Assembly (NCBI GenBank): GCA_035995025.1
Contig: DASYKY010000027.1
Location: 7,164 to 71,163 of the forward strand
Source: Actinophytocola sp035995025
GTDB taxonomy: Bacteria > Actinomycetota > Actinomycetes > Mycobacteriales > Pseudonocardiaceae
Length of the DNA stretch: 64,000 bases
Direction: 5' to 3'
Part shown: positions 8,741-17,084 of the stretch, one piece after another
Layout: each line of letters opens with the position of its first letter
How positions within the stretch are numbered: the stretch's first letter is position 1
The notes under the pieces: model-generated
Database searches by the model: none
What the model saw: the letters and a program-made list of their open reading frames with translations, nothing else
Told to the model about the DNA's origin: nothing
Translations under genes and position numbers: made by a program

Positions 8741-9408
8741 TCCGGGTACTCGTCGTGGACGACGACTTCATGGTGGCGAAGGTCCACAGTGGATACGTGG
8801 CGCGGACGCCGGGCTTCGAGGTGGCGGGCGTGGCACACACCGGCGCGGACGCGCTGCGGGCCGTGTCGGACCTGCGCCCGCACCTCGTGCTGCTGGACAT
8901 CTACCTGCCGGACATGGACGGCGTCAGGGTGCTGCGCGCGCTGCGCTCCGGCGGCGTCGCGGACACCGACGTCATCGTGATCAGCGCGGCGACCGATGTG
9001 GACACCGTGCGCGCGGCCATGCGCGGCGGGGTGCTGCACTACCTGATCAAGCCGTTCACGTACGCGGCGCTGCACGACCAGCTGCGCCATTTCGCCCTGC
9101 TGCAGGACCGGTTGGCGAGCCTGTCCGAGGCCGGTCAGTCCGATGTGGACCAGGTGTTCGGCGCGCGCCCCGGCTCCGCCCTGCCGAAGGGCCTCACGCC
9201 GGAGACGCTGCGGATCGTGGCGGCGGAGCTGCGCGACGCGTCACCGGACCTGTCGGCCGCGGAGTGCGCGGCGCGGACGTCGCTGTCCCGGGTGAGCACA
9301 CGGCGGTACCTGGAACACTTCGTGACCACGGGACAAGCGGACGTGCGACTGCGGTACGGGGGAACGGGCCGCCCGGAACGCCGCTACTTCTGGCTCGACC
9401 ACCGCTGA
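8737..9408 (+). CDS. CitB/DcuR-family response regulator
   Basis: A 223-residue two-domain regulator. The receiver domain begins IRVLVVDDDFMVAKVH with phospho-acceptor Asp54 in LVLLDIYLPDMDG, a Ser/Thr in VIVISAATDV and Lys in YLIKPFTYAAL. A linker and a helix-turn-helix (SAAECAARTSLSRVSTRRYLEHFVTTGQADVRLRYG) follow, as in CitB regulators. The GTG start overlaps the kinase stop in a GTGA junction, so kinase and regulator are translationally coupled. The likely target is the divergent tct operon. Confidence 0.93.
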   Translation: MIRVLVVDDDFMVAKVHSGYVARTPGFEVAGVAHTGADALRAVSDLRPHLVLLDIYLPDMDGVRVLRALRSGGVADTDVIVISAATDVDTVRAAMRGGVLHYLIKPFTYAALHDQLRHFALLQDRLASLSEAGQSDVDQVFGARPGSALPKGLTPETLRIVAAELRDASPDLSAAECAARTSLSRVSTRRYLEHFVTTGQADVRLRYGGTGRPERRYFWLDHR

Positions 9409-9428
9409 TCGCCAGGCCAGCGCGGTCG

Positions 9429-9854
9429 TCAGTCGTCGCCGGTGGTGCGGCGGTTGCGTTTCGTCTGGCCGCGGCGGCGTTTCTGCGCCAGCCTGCGTTC
9501 CTTCGCGCCTCGGGTCGGTTTGGTCGGGCGGCGTTTCGGGGGTGGTGGCTCGGCGGCCGTGCGCAGCAACGCGGCCAGCCGGTCGCGGGCGGCGGACCGG
9601 TTGGCGAGCTGCGCCCGGTGCTCGCTCGCCACGATGGTCACCACGCCGTCCACCAGGCGCGACGACAGGCGGGCCAGCAACCGGTCCCGCAGCCACGGCG
9701 GCACGGACGGCGAGCCGGCCACGTCGAACGACAGCTCCACCCGGCTGTCGGTCGTGTTCACCCCCTGGCCGCCCGGGCCCGAGGCGCGCGAGAACCTCTC
9801 GTGCAGCTCCGCCTCCGGGATCACCAGGTGCCGGTTCACCTCCAGGTCCGGCAT
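9429..9854 (-). CDS. arfB: ArfB-type alternative ribosome-rescue peptidyl-tRNA hydrolase
   Basis: A 141-residue protein beginning with the class-I release-factor catalytic fold: ELHERFSRASGPGGQGVNTTDSRVELSFD holds the GGQ motif that triggers peptidyl-tRNA hydrolysis. The C-terminal tail (KRRPTKPTRGAKERRLAQKRRRGQTKRN) is strongly basic and is the part that enters the empty mRNA channel of stalled ribosomes. Length matches ArfB/YaeJ. It lies 22 bp downstream of purM on the same strand and ends convergent to the response regulator. Confidence 0.93.
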   Translation of the reverse strand: MPDLEVNRHLVIPEAELHERFSRASGPGGQGVNTTDSRVELSFDVAGSPSVPPWLRDRLLARLSSRLVDGVVTIVASEHRAQLANRSAARDRLAALLRTAAEPPPPKRRPTKPTRGAKERRLAQKRRRGQTKRNRRTTGDD

Positions 9855-9876
9855 CAGCCCGCGTACCCGACCTCAC

Positions 9877-10959
<1,083 letters not shown>

Positions 10960-10975
10960 GTTCCCCGGTTCAGGT

Positions 10976-12487
10976 TCAGGGTCGCTGGAGTGCGTCCTCC
11001 GCACCATATCCGGCCGGCACGACGGGGGCGGCGGAGCCCGCGACACCCTTCTCCAGCCCTTCCAGCAGGTGCTTGCCGATGAGGGCCTCGTCCGGCAGCG
11101 GGATCGGGTACTTGCCGTCGAAGCACGCCATGCACAGCCGGCTGCGCGGCTGCTCACTGGCCGCGACGAGCCCGTCGAGCGACACGTAGCCCAGCGAGTC
11201 GGCGCCGATCGAGCGGCGGATGTCGTCGAGCTCCATGCCGTTCGCGACCAGCTCGGCGCGCGAGGCGAAGTCGATGCCGTAGAAGCACGGCCAGCGCACC
11301 GGCGGCGACGCGATCCGCACGTGCACCTCGAGCGCGCCGGACTCGCGCAGCATGCGCACGAGCGCGCGCTGGGTGTTGCCGCGCACGATCGAGTCGTCGA
11401 CGACGACGAGCCGCTTGCCGCGGATGACGTCCTTGAGCGGGTTGAGCTTGAGCCGGATGCCGAGCTGGCGGATGGTCTGCGACGGCTGGATGAACGTGCG
11501 GCCCACGTAGGCGTTCTTGACCAGGCCGGAGCCGTACGGGATCTCCGAGCCCTGCGCGTAGCCGATCGCGGCCGGCGTGCCGGACTCGGGCACCGGGATG
11601 ACGAGGTCGGCCTCCGCGGGCGACTCCTCGGCGAGGCGGCGGCCGATCTCCACGCGGGTGGCGTGCACGGACCGGCCGGCGATCGTGGTGTCCGGCCGGG
11701 CCAGGTAGACGTACTCGAACAGGCAGCCCTTCGGCTCGGGGTTGGCGAAGCGCGACGAGCGCAACCCGTTCTCGTCGATGGCGAGCAGCTCGCCGGGCTC
11801 GACCTCGCGGACGAACGACGCGCCGACGATGTCCAGCGCGGCCGTCTCGCTCGCCACGACCCAGCCGCGCTCGAGGCGGCCGAGCACGAGCGGGCGCACG
11901 CCGTGCGGGTCGCGGGCTGCGTAGAGCGTGGTCTCGTCCGCGAAGACCAGGCAGAACGCACCGCGCACGGCGGGCAGCAGCTCGAGGGCGGCCTGCTCGA
12001 TGCCCTTGTCGGCGGCCTCCGTGGCCAGCAGACCGCAGAGCAGGTCGGAGTCGGTTGTGGCGCCGTTGTTCGTGCGGATGCCGGCCCGCCGCGCGCGCTC
12101 CAGCAGCTCCGCCGTGTTCACCAGATTGCCGTTGTGTCCCAGGGACAATCCGCTGCCGATTGCGGTGTTGCGGAACGTCGGCTGGGCGTTCTCCCAGGTC
12201 GTCGAGCCCGTGGTGGAGTAGCGGCAGTGGCCGACGGCGACGTGGCCGCGCAGCGAGGAGAGGGTCAGCTCGTCGAACACCTGGCTGACGAGCCCGAGGT
12301 CCTTGAACACGACGATCTGCCGGCCATCGGACACCGACATGCCCGCGGCCTCCTGCCCGCGATGCTGGAGGGCGTAGAGCCCGAAGTAGGTGAGCTTGGA
12401 GACTTCCTCGCCCTTGGCCCACACCCCGAACACGCCGCACTCCTCGCGGGGCTCGGGTTCCGGCACGTTGCTCTGGTCGGTGACCAC
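10976..12487 (-). CDS. purF: Amidophosphoribosyltransferase (glutamine PRPP amidotransferase)
   Basis: A 503-residue enzyme catalysing the first committed purine step, PRPP plus glutamine to phosphoribosylamine. After a short propeptide (EPREE) comes Cys17 in CGVFGVWA, which becomes the N-terminal nucleophile after processing; the Ntn glutaminase segments LQHRGQEAAGM and VGHCRYSTTGS follow. The C-terminal PRPP loop is RLVVVDDSIVRGNT. The start is a GTG with AGGGGAG upstream. It heads the purF-purM operon. Confidence 0.97.
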   Translation of the reverse strand: MVTDQSNVPEPEPREECGVFGVWAKGEEVSKLTYFGLYALQHRGQEAAGMSVSDGRQIVVFKDLGLVSQVFDELTLSSLRGHVAVGHCRYSTTGSTTWENAQPTFRNTAIGSGLSLGHNGNLVNTAELLERARRAGIRTNNGATTDSDLLCGLLATEAADKGIEQAALELLPAVRGAFCLVFADETTLYAARDPHGVRPLVLGRLERGWVVASETAALDIVGASFVREVEPGELLAIDENGLRSSRFANPEPKGCLFEYVYLARPDTTIAGRSVHATRVEIGRRLAEESPAEADLVIPVPESGTPAAIGYAQGSEIPYGSGLVKNAYVGRTFIQPSQTIRQLGIRLKLNPLKDVIRGKRLVVVDDSIVRGNTQRALVRMLRESGALEVHVRIASPPVRWPCFYGIDFASRAELVANGMELDDIRRSIGADSLGYVSLDGLVAASEQPRSRLCMACFDGKYPIPLPDEALIGKHLLEGLEKGVAGSAAPVVPAGYGAEDALQRP

Positions 12488-12573
12488 CGAGGCTGCTCCC
12501 CTGCATACGGCGTCAGGTACCCACCAGTGTAGGTGCCGTTTACCGAGTACAGCGCGACGCGCCGGAGTGGCGG

Positions 12574-13314
12574 TCAGCTCATTCTCAGTGCGCGCAGCAC
12601 GCCCGCGTCACCCGTACCGGTGAGCCGCATGCGGCTCCACAGCTGGTAGAGCACGTTCTCCGTGCGCGCATCCAGCTGAGCGTCGGCTTCCTCGTCGCGC
12701 GCGGCCTGGCGCACCAGCGGGACCTCGCCGGGCACGAGCCGGACGAACCACCGCTCCGGGCCGTCCGCACAGGAGACGACCGCGGTGCCCGCGGCGTCGG
12801 GCGGCGAGTCGGTGCGCAGGCGGGCGGCGACCAGCGTGCCGAGCAGCTCGTCGACCCCGTCCGCGGCCTGCTCACGGTCGGTGGGCACGAGGGCGCGCAG
12901 CGCCGCCTGCGCGTCCCAGCGGCGCAGGTTCAGCTCGTGCGCGGCCCGGCGGTGCCACACCCAGGCCAGGTCGGGCGCCGCGGGCGAGAATGTCCACACA
13001 GGACGGTTGGCGGGCGTCGCGGCGAGCACCTCGCGCGCCTCGGCGAGCCGCCGGTCGAGCTCGGCGAGCGGGCCCCCCGCCGGCGGCGCGGCCGGCGGCG
13101 CGGCCGGCGGGCGCAGCTGCACCGGGCTGCCGGTGGTGAGGTAGCGGCTGACCTGGTCGAGGAACCGGCCGACGTGCACGGTCAGCTCGGTGAAGGTCCA
13201 GCCCGGACAGGACGGCACGCGGGCGCGCGGGTCGGCGCCGCCCACCGCGTCGCGGAACATCGCCGCCTGCTCGGTGAAGACGTCGAACCACCGCGGCGGG
13301 GACCACACCGGCAT
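12574..13314 (-). CDS. Maleylpyruvate isomerase-family protein (DinB/MDMPI fold)
   Basis: A 246-residue protein. The N-terminal four-helix part has RVPSCPGWTFTELTVHVGRFLDQVSRY, in which the PxCxGWT and following His match the metal-binding motif of mycothiol-dependent maleylpyruvate isomerase relatives. WVWHRRAAHELNLRRWDAQ is the second His motif. A small C-terminal domain follows (residues about 155-246). Members are thiol-dependent transferases of actinobacteria; no substrate can be assigned. The ATG at 13314 is chosen because residues further upstream read into the promoter region. Confidence 0.85.
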   Translation of the reverse strand: MPVWSPPRWFDVFTEQAAMFRDAVGGADPRARVPSCPGWTFTELTVHVGRFLDQVSRYLTTGSPVQLRPPAAPPAAPPAGGPLAELDRRLAEAREVLAATPANRPVWTFSPAAPDLAWVWHRRAAHELNLRRWDAQAALRALVPTDREQAADGVDELLGTLVAARLRTDSPPDAAGTAVVSCADGPERWFVRLVPGEVPLVRQAARDEEADAQLDARTENVLYQLWSRMRLTGTGDAGVLRALRMS

Positions 13315-13424
13315 GACGCAAACCTCCCGTTCGTACGCACATGCACACAGTGCGCGCGAAAACACCCTACGCAGCCACACTGTTGGGTAATTTCAGTGCA
13401 CACCCCGAACGGTGGAGGTGAGCC

Positions 13425-13739
13425 GTGCCCGACGGATTCCAGGTGGACCCGGCGTCGCTGCGCGGCGCGTCGCGCGACGTGTACGCCGGCTCCGACGCGG
13501 TCGGCGACGCGGCGTCGCTGCTGTCGGCGGCGCAGCTGGTGCCGGCCGCGCTGGGCGAGGTGCCCGCCGCGGACGAGCTGGCCAGGGCGTTCGCCACGTT
13601 CGCCGGCGAGCACGGCGAGGACCTGCGCCGCGGCGCGGAGTGGGTGACCGACGCGGCGGACGGGCTGGTGTCGAGCGCGGACGACTACGAGCGGCGGGAC
13701 GAGAACGCCGCCTCGGGCGTGACGGCGGCCGGCGCATGA
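13425..13739 (+). CDS. ESX/EspC-type small helical export protein
   Basis: A 104-residue acidic helical protein (MPDGFQVDPASLRGASRDVYAGSDAVGDAASLL through DAADGLVSSADDYERRDENAA). The size, the VDPASLR start and the C-terminal YxxxD/E-like YERRDE are characteristic of the EspC/WXG100-like partners exported by type VII secretion. Its stop overlaps the start of the DUF1023 hydrolase in an ATGA junction, so the two are coupled and possibly exported together. GAGGTG precedes the start. Confidence 0.8.
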   Translation: MPDGFQVDPASLRGASRDVYAGSDAVGDAASLLSAAQLVPAALGEVPAADELARAFATFAGEHGEDLRRGAEWVTDAADGLVSSADDYERRDENAASGVTAAGA

Positions 13740-15676
13740 TCGACCCGGAGGAGCTGTACGCGCGGCTGGCGAGCGGCGACGCGGGACGGATCCGCGCGGC
13801 GGCCGAGCCGGTGACGTCGGCGATGTCGGCGCTGACGCAGGCCCGCTCGGCGCTGGACGGCGGCGCGTCGACGGCGGCCGCGGGCTGGCAGGGCCGGTCG
13901 GCCGACGAGTTCGGCGCGCGCTCGGCGCTGTCCGGGACGGCGACGTCGGCGGCGTACTCGCGGCTGGAGCGGGCGGCGCGGGTGGTCGACGCGGCGGCCG
14001 GCGCGTACGGGCTCATGCGCGGCGCGGCGGACGACGCGATCGCGGCGTGGCGCACGCGGCCGGCGGGTCTTGACGACGCGGCGCTGACCACTCTCGCGGG
14101 CGGTGTCAACCAGGCACTGACGACCGTCCAGGACGGCTACGAGCAGACCCTGCGGGCCTACGCCGGGTCGCTGTCGGGGATCCGGCCGGCGTTCGCGGAG
14201 ACGGCGGGCGCGGACCCGTCGTGGCCGCAGGCGGCGGCGCCGGGCGGTGGCCCGGGTGTGCCGCCGCCGGGCTCGGACCCGCGGGCGGTGGCGGCGTGGT
14301 GGAAGGGCCTGCCGCAGGCGGAGCGCGACGCGCTGCTGGCGTCGCGGTTCGACGAGCTTGGCCGGCTGCGCGGGCTCCCGGCGGAGGTGCTGGACACCGC
14401 GAACCGGCGGCGCATCGAGGTGGACCAGGAGCGGCTGCGCGGGTCGCTGTCGTCGCTGGACGAGCAGGTCACGCAGCGGGCGTCCGAGCTGGGCCTGGAC
14501 CCGGCGGACGAGGGCGCGCTGCGGGACAAGCCGGAGCTGGCGGACCTGCTGGACCAGCGGCTGGACGCACAGCGGCAGCTGGACAACGCGGCGGCGGCGC
14601 AGGCGCGGGTGGCCGAGGCGCAGCGGATGTCGCCGGACCAGGTGTACGTGCTGTCCTACGACCCGGTCGGCCCGGGACGGCAGGAGGGCGCGCTGGCGGT
14701 GGCGTTCGGCAACCCGGACACGGCGGACAACCTGGCGGTCACGGTGCCGGGCGTGGGTACGACGCTGGAGCACGGGTTCCCCAACGGGCAGGCGTTCGAG
14801 CTGCGGCAGCAGATGGACGCGGCGGCGCCGGGCACGCACAACGCGACGGTGGCGTGGCTGGGCTACGACGCGCCGTCGTGGGACCTCTCCGTGGTGTCGG
14901 CGGACAACGCGCAGGAGGGCGGCGGCCTCCTTGTGTCCGATGTGGACGGTTATCACGCGGCGGCGGAGGCGGCCGGGCATGACCCGCACGTGACGGCGCT
15001 GGGCCACTCGTACGGCAGCACCACGATCGGCTACGCGGCGATGCACGGGCTGGCCGCGGACGACATAGCGTTCCTCGGCTCGCCGGGCGTGGGGGCGTCG
15101 TCGGTGGACCAGCTGTCGCCGGGCGCGGGCCACGTGTGGGCGGGGATGGCCGAGCACGACCCGATCGTGCAGACCACGAGCGGCGACTGGTTCACCGCGG
15201 ACGGCTCGTCGACCACGCCGTACGACAAGGCGTTCGGGGCTCACGTGTTCGGCGCCGCGAGCGGGGAGAACCTGCTTGGCGCGCACAGCACGTACTACCA
15301 GGACGGTTCGGAGTCGCTGCGGAACCTCGGCAACATCGCGACGGGCCACTACGACGCGGTGTCCGAGCCGCGCTGGCAGGACTCGCCGCTGCCGCCGTCG
15401 GTGCCGGGCTCGGACCTGCCGGTGGTGGGCCCGGCGATCGACGCGGCGGCGAACATCGGCAAGGAGACCGTGGACATCGTCGAGGACGTGGGCGGCGGCC
15501 TGTGGGACGCGGGGACGGACGCCGTACACGGCGACTGGGACGCGGCGTGGGACGAGCTGAAGGCCACCGGCGGCGAGCTGCTGAACGACGCGGGCGACAT
15601 CGTGGTGGGCACGGTGGGCGACGTGGCGGAGGCGGGAAAGTCCTTGTACGAGAACACCCTGGGCCGCCTGTTCTGA
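13736..15676 (+). CDS. DUF1023 alpha/beta hydrolase with WXG-like N-terminal region
   Basis: A 646-residue protein. Residues 1-150 are helical and contain a W-x-G element (AAGWQGRSADEFGARSAL), as in type VII substrates. A proline/glycine linker precedes a coiled helical region (WWKGLPQAERDALLASRFDELGRLRGLPAEVLDTANRRRI). The DUF1023 alpha/beta hydrolase core has TALGHSYGSTTIGYA with the nucleophile serine. The tail is rich in Asp and Ala. The family is actinobacterial and often linked to type VII systems; the substrate is unknown. Coupled to the EspC-like gene upstream and followed directly by a repeat element. Confidence 0.88.
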   Translation: MIDPEELYARLASGDAGRIRAAAEPVTSAMSALTQARSALDGGASTAAAGWQGRSADEFGARSALSGTATSAAYSRLERAARVVDAAAGAYGLMRGAADDAIAAWRTRPAGLDDAALTTLAGGVNQALTTVQDGYEQTLRAYAGSLSGIRPAFAETAGADPSWPQAAAPGGGPGVPPPGSDPRAVAAWWKGLPQAERDALLASRFDELGRLRGLPAEVLDTANRRRIEVDQERLRGSLSSLDEQVTQRASELGLDPADEGALRDKPELADLLDQRLDAQRQLDNAAAAQARVAEAQRMSPDQVYVLSYDPVGPGRQEGALAVAFGNPDTADNLAVTVPGVGTTLEHGFPNGQAFELRQQMDAAAPGTHNATVAWLGYDAPSWDLSVVSADNAQEGGGLLVSDVDGYHAAAEAAGHDPHVTALGHSYGSTTIGYAAMHGLAADDIAFLGSPGVGASSVDQLSPGAGHVWAGMAEHDPIVQTTSGDWFTADGSSTTPYDKAFGAHVFGAASGENLLGAHSTYYQDGSESLRNLGNIATGHYDAVSEPRWQDSPLPPSVPGSDLPVVGPAIDAAANIGKETVDIVEDVGGGLWDAGTDAVHGDWDAAWDELKATGGELLNDAGDIVVGTVGDVAEAGKSLYENTLGRLF

Positions 15677-15680
15677 CCGC

Positions 15681-15822
15681 GAACCTCCCACGCGCACGCA
15701 CACAAGAAACGCAGACCCCCACCCTGTCCCGGGGGCGTCCCTCGATGCCAGTCTACCGGCACCCACCGACAAAAAGGCTGGTCAGACGCTTCCTGTGGAC
15801 AACTCGCTCGGTTGTGGACAAG
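15681..15822 (+). repeat. Dispersed intergenic repeat, copy 1, with two DnaA-box-like sites
   Basis: From 15704 to 15828 this matches 40418-40542 with five mismatches and no gaps by eye, and similar sequence continues leftwards to the GAACCTCCC at 15681. It contains TGTGGACAA at 15794-15802 and 15813-15821, 19 bp apart. The second box ends one base before the stop codon of the minus-strand sterol-carrier gene. It also shares the TCTACCGGCACCCACCGACAA segment with the arrays at 36 and 53.6 kb. Confidence 0.9.
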
Positions 15823-16200
15823 TCAGAGGCGGACCAGCGGGAGGTGCGCGGAGAGGTCCGCGCGGTTGCCGGACGCGGTGATCTTGCCCGCGGCCGCCGC
15901 GTCCGCCCACGTGCGCGTGCCGGTGGCCAGCTCGAGCCAGGTGCGCGGGTCCGTCTCCACCACGTTCGGCGGGGTGCCGCGGGTGTGGCGCGGGCCCTCG
16001 ATGCACTGCACGGCCGCGAACGGCGGCACCCGGACCTCCACGCTGTGCCCCGGCGCCACCTGCGCCAGCGTGCGCAGGCTGAGGCGGACCGCCGCGGCGA
16101 CGGCCGGGCGCGGCGGCCTCGCGGCGTCGCCGGTCAGCCAGGAGCGCACCGCCAGGACGGCCTCGCGGAGCTCGTGCGGGTCGACGGGTTTCGCGGTCAG
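15823..16200 (-). CDS. Sterol carrier family protein
   Basis: About 125 residues: TAKPVDPHELREAVLAVRSWL at the start, VRLSLRTLAQVAPGHSVEVRVPPFAAVQCIEG in the middle, and TWLELATGTRTWADAAAAGKITASGNRADLSAHLPLV at the end, the SCP2-like alpha-beta layout with the late hydrophobic strand. Such proteins bind lipids, but no ligand is known for this actinobacterial group. The frame has no ATG, GTG or TTG near the conserved N-terminus. A CTG at 16200 overlaps the upstream EspG stop as CTGA and is the most economical start. Confidence 0.8.
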   Translation of the reverse strand: MTAKPVDPHELREAVLAVRSWLTGDAARPPRPAVAAAVRLSLRTLAQVAPGHSVEVRVPPFAAVQCIEGPRHTRGTPPNVVETDPRTWLELATGTRTWADAAAAGKITASGNRADLSAHLPLVRL

Positions 16201-17009
16201 GGCGTGACCTCGCGGACGATCTCGGCGAGCACCTCGCCGACGTAGTGGGTCAGGTTCCGCGGGTCGGCAGGCGAGATCGTCGTCCACTGTGTCCCGTCGG
16301 GGGACGGGCGGCGGATCTGCACGTAGCGCCCGTCCTCGGTGTCGAAGAAGGACACCACCCGGTCGGCCCGGCGACGCCTGCCGAACTTGTCGCGGGCGGC
16401 GGCGCCGAAGTTCCCCGTGCCGGCCACGTCCTTGATCATCTCGGCCAGCGCCGACGCGTCGTCCGCGCGGATTCCTTGTTCCAGCAACGACTTGTGGAAG
16501 CCCTCGCGCGTGCCCACCGCACCGCGGGCCGCCGCCTCGAAGTCCGCCGTGCGCAGCGTCACCGACTGGCCGGGCCCCGCCGCCAACGCCGGCAGGGCCG
16601 CCAGCGCCGCGCTCGGCAGCGCGGTCGCCGACGCACGGCGCAGCCGGATCTCGCCGTCGCACAGCTCCGCCACCCCGGCCTGCTCGCCGGTCGCCGCGGC
16701 CAGCACGCGCACGTGCCGGCCCGCGTACGCCCGGGCGTCCACCTCGCGGTCGGGCTTCGCCAGCGCCGACAGGATGTCCTCGATGTCCGGGTTCAGCTCG
16801 ACCGGCCGGCCCAGCCCGCGGCCCTCGAGGCCGGCCCATGCCCGCTCCTCGAGCAGTGCCCGCTCCTCGAGAGTCTTGCCCGGCGACGGCACCTTCACCA
16901 CGAGCGGCAGCGCGCCGAGCCGGAGGTGCTCCCACAGCACGTCGAACTCGAGTGCGGACAGCGTGATCGGTTCGGTCTCCCGGTCACCGATCGAGAACGT
17001 GCTGGTCAC
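16197..17009 (-). CDS. EspG-family type VII secretion chaperone (module A)
   Basis: About 270 residues beginning with a GTG at 17009 (VTSTFSIGDRETEPITLSALEFDVLWEHLRLG). The LSALEFDVLWE start, the GKTLEERALLEERAW segment and the end RRADRVVSFFDTEDGRYVQIRRPSPDGTQWTTISPADPRNLTHYVGEVL match the EspG fold that holds PPE-type substrates before export. It lies downstream of a PPE-like gene and has a paralogue at 48989-49759. The start codon lies before a strong hairpin that separates it from the PPE-like gene. Confidence 0.88.
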   Translation of the reverse strand: MTSTFSIGDRETEPITLSALEFDVLWEHLRLGALPLVVKVPSPGKTLEERALLEERAWAGLEGRGLGRPVELNPDIEDILSALAKPDREVDARAYAGRHVRVLAAATGEQAGVAELCDGEIRLRRASATALPSAALAALPALAAGPGQSVTLRTADFEAAARGAVGTREGFHKSLLEQGIRADDASALAEMIKDVAGTGNFGAAARDKFGRRRRADRVVSFFDTEDGRYVQIRRPSPDGTQWTTISPADPRNLTHYVGEVLAEIVREVTP

Positions 17010-17029
17010 AGCCCCCACCTTACTCAGCG

Positions 17030-17073
17030 CAGTCGGGGCGGGGCGCCGCTCGCGCGACGCCCCGCCCCGACTG
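17030..17073 (-). terminator. Strong 16-bp perfect inverted repeat between PPE-like and EspG genes
   Basis: CAGTCGGGGCGGGGCG at 17030 is mirrored by CGCCCCGCCCCGACTG ending at 17073 with a 12-base loop. It lies just after the PPE-like stop codon, so it probably attenuates or ends that transcript. No clear U-tract follows, as is usual in these GC-rich genomes. Confidence 0.75.
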
Positions 17074-17084
17074 TCCAAAAGCTG

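Noticed and set aside
13685..15772. Minus-strand 695-codon frame opposite the DUF1023 gene
   Set aside because: Arg-rich composition with no domains; it is the complement of a well-supported coding gene.
15681..15822. Repeat copies as an insertion sequence or MITE
   Set aside because: No terminal inverted repeats, target duplications or transposase were seen around the copies.
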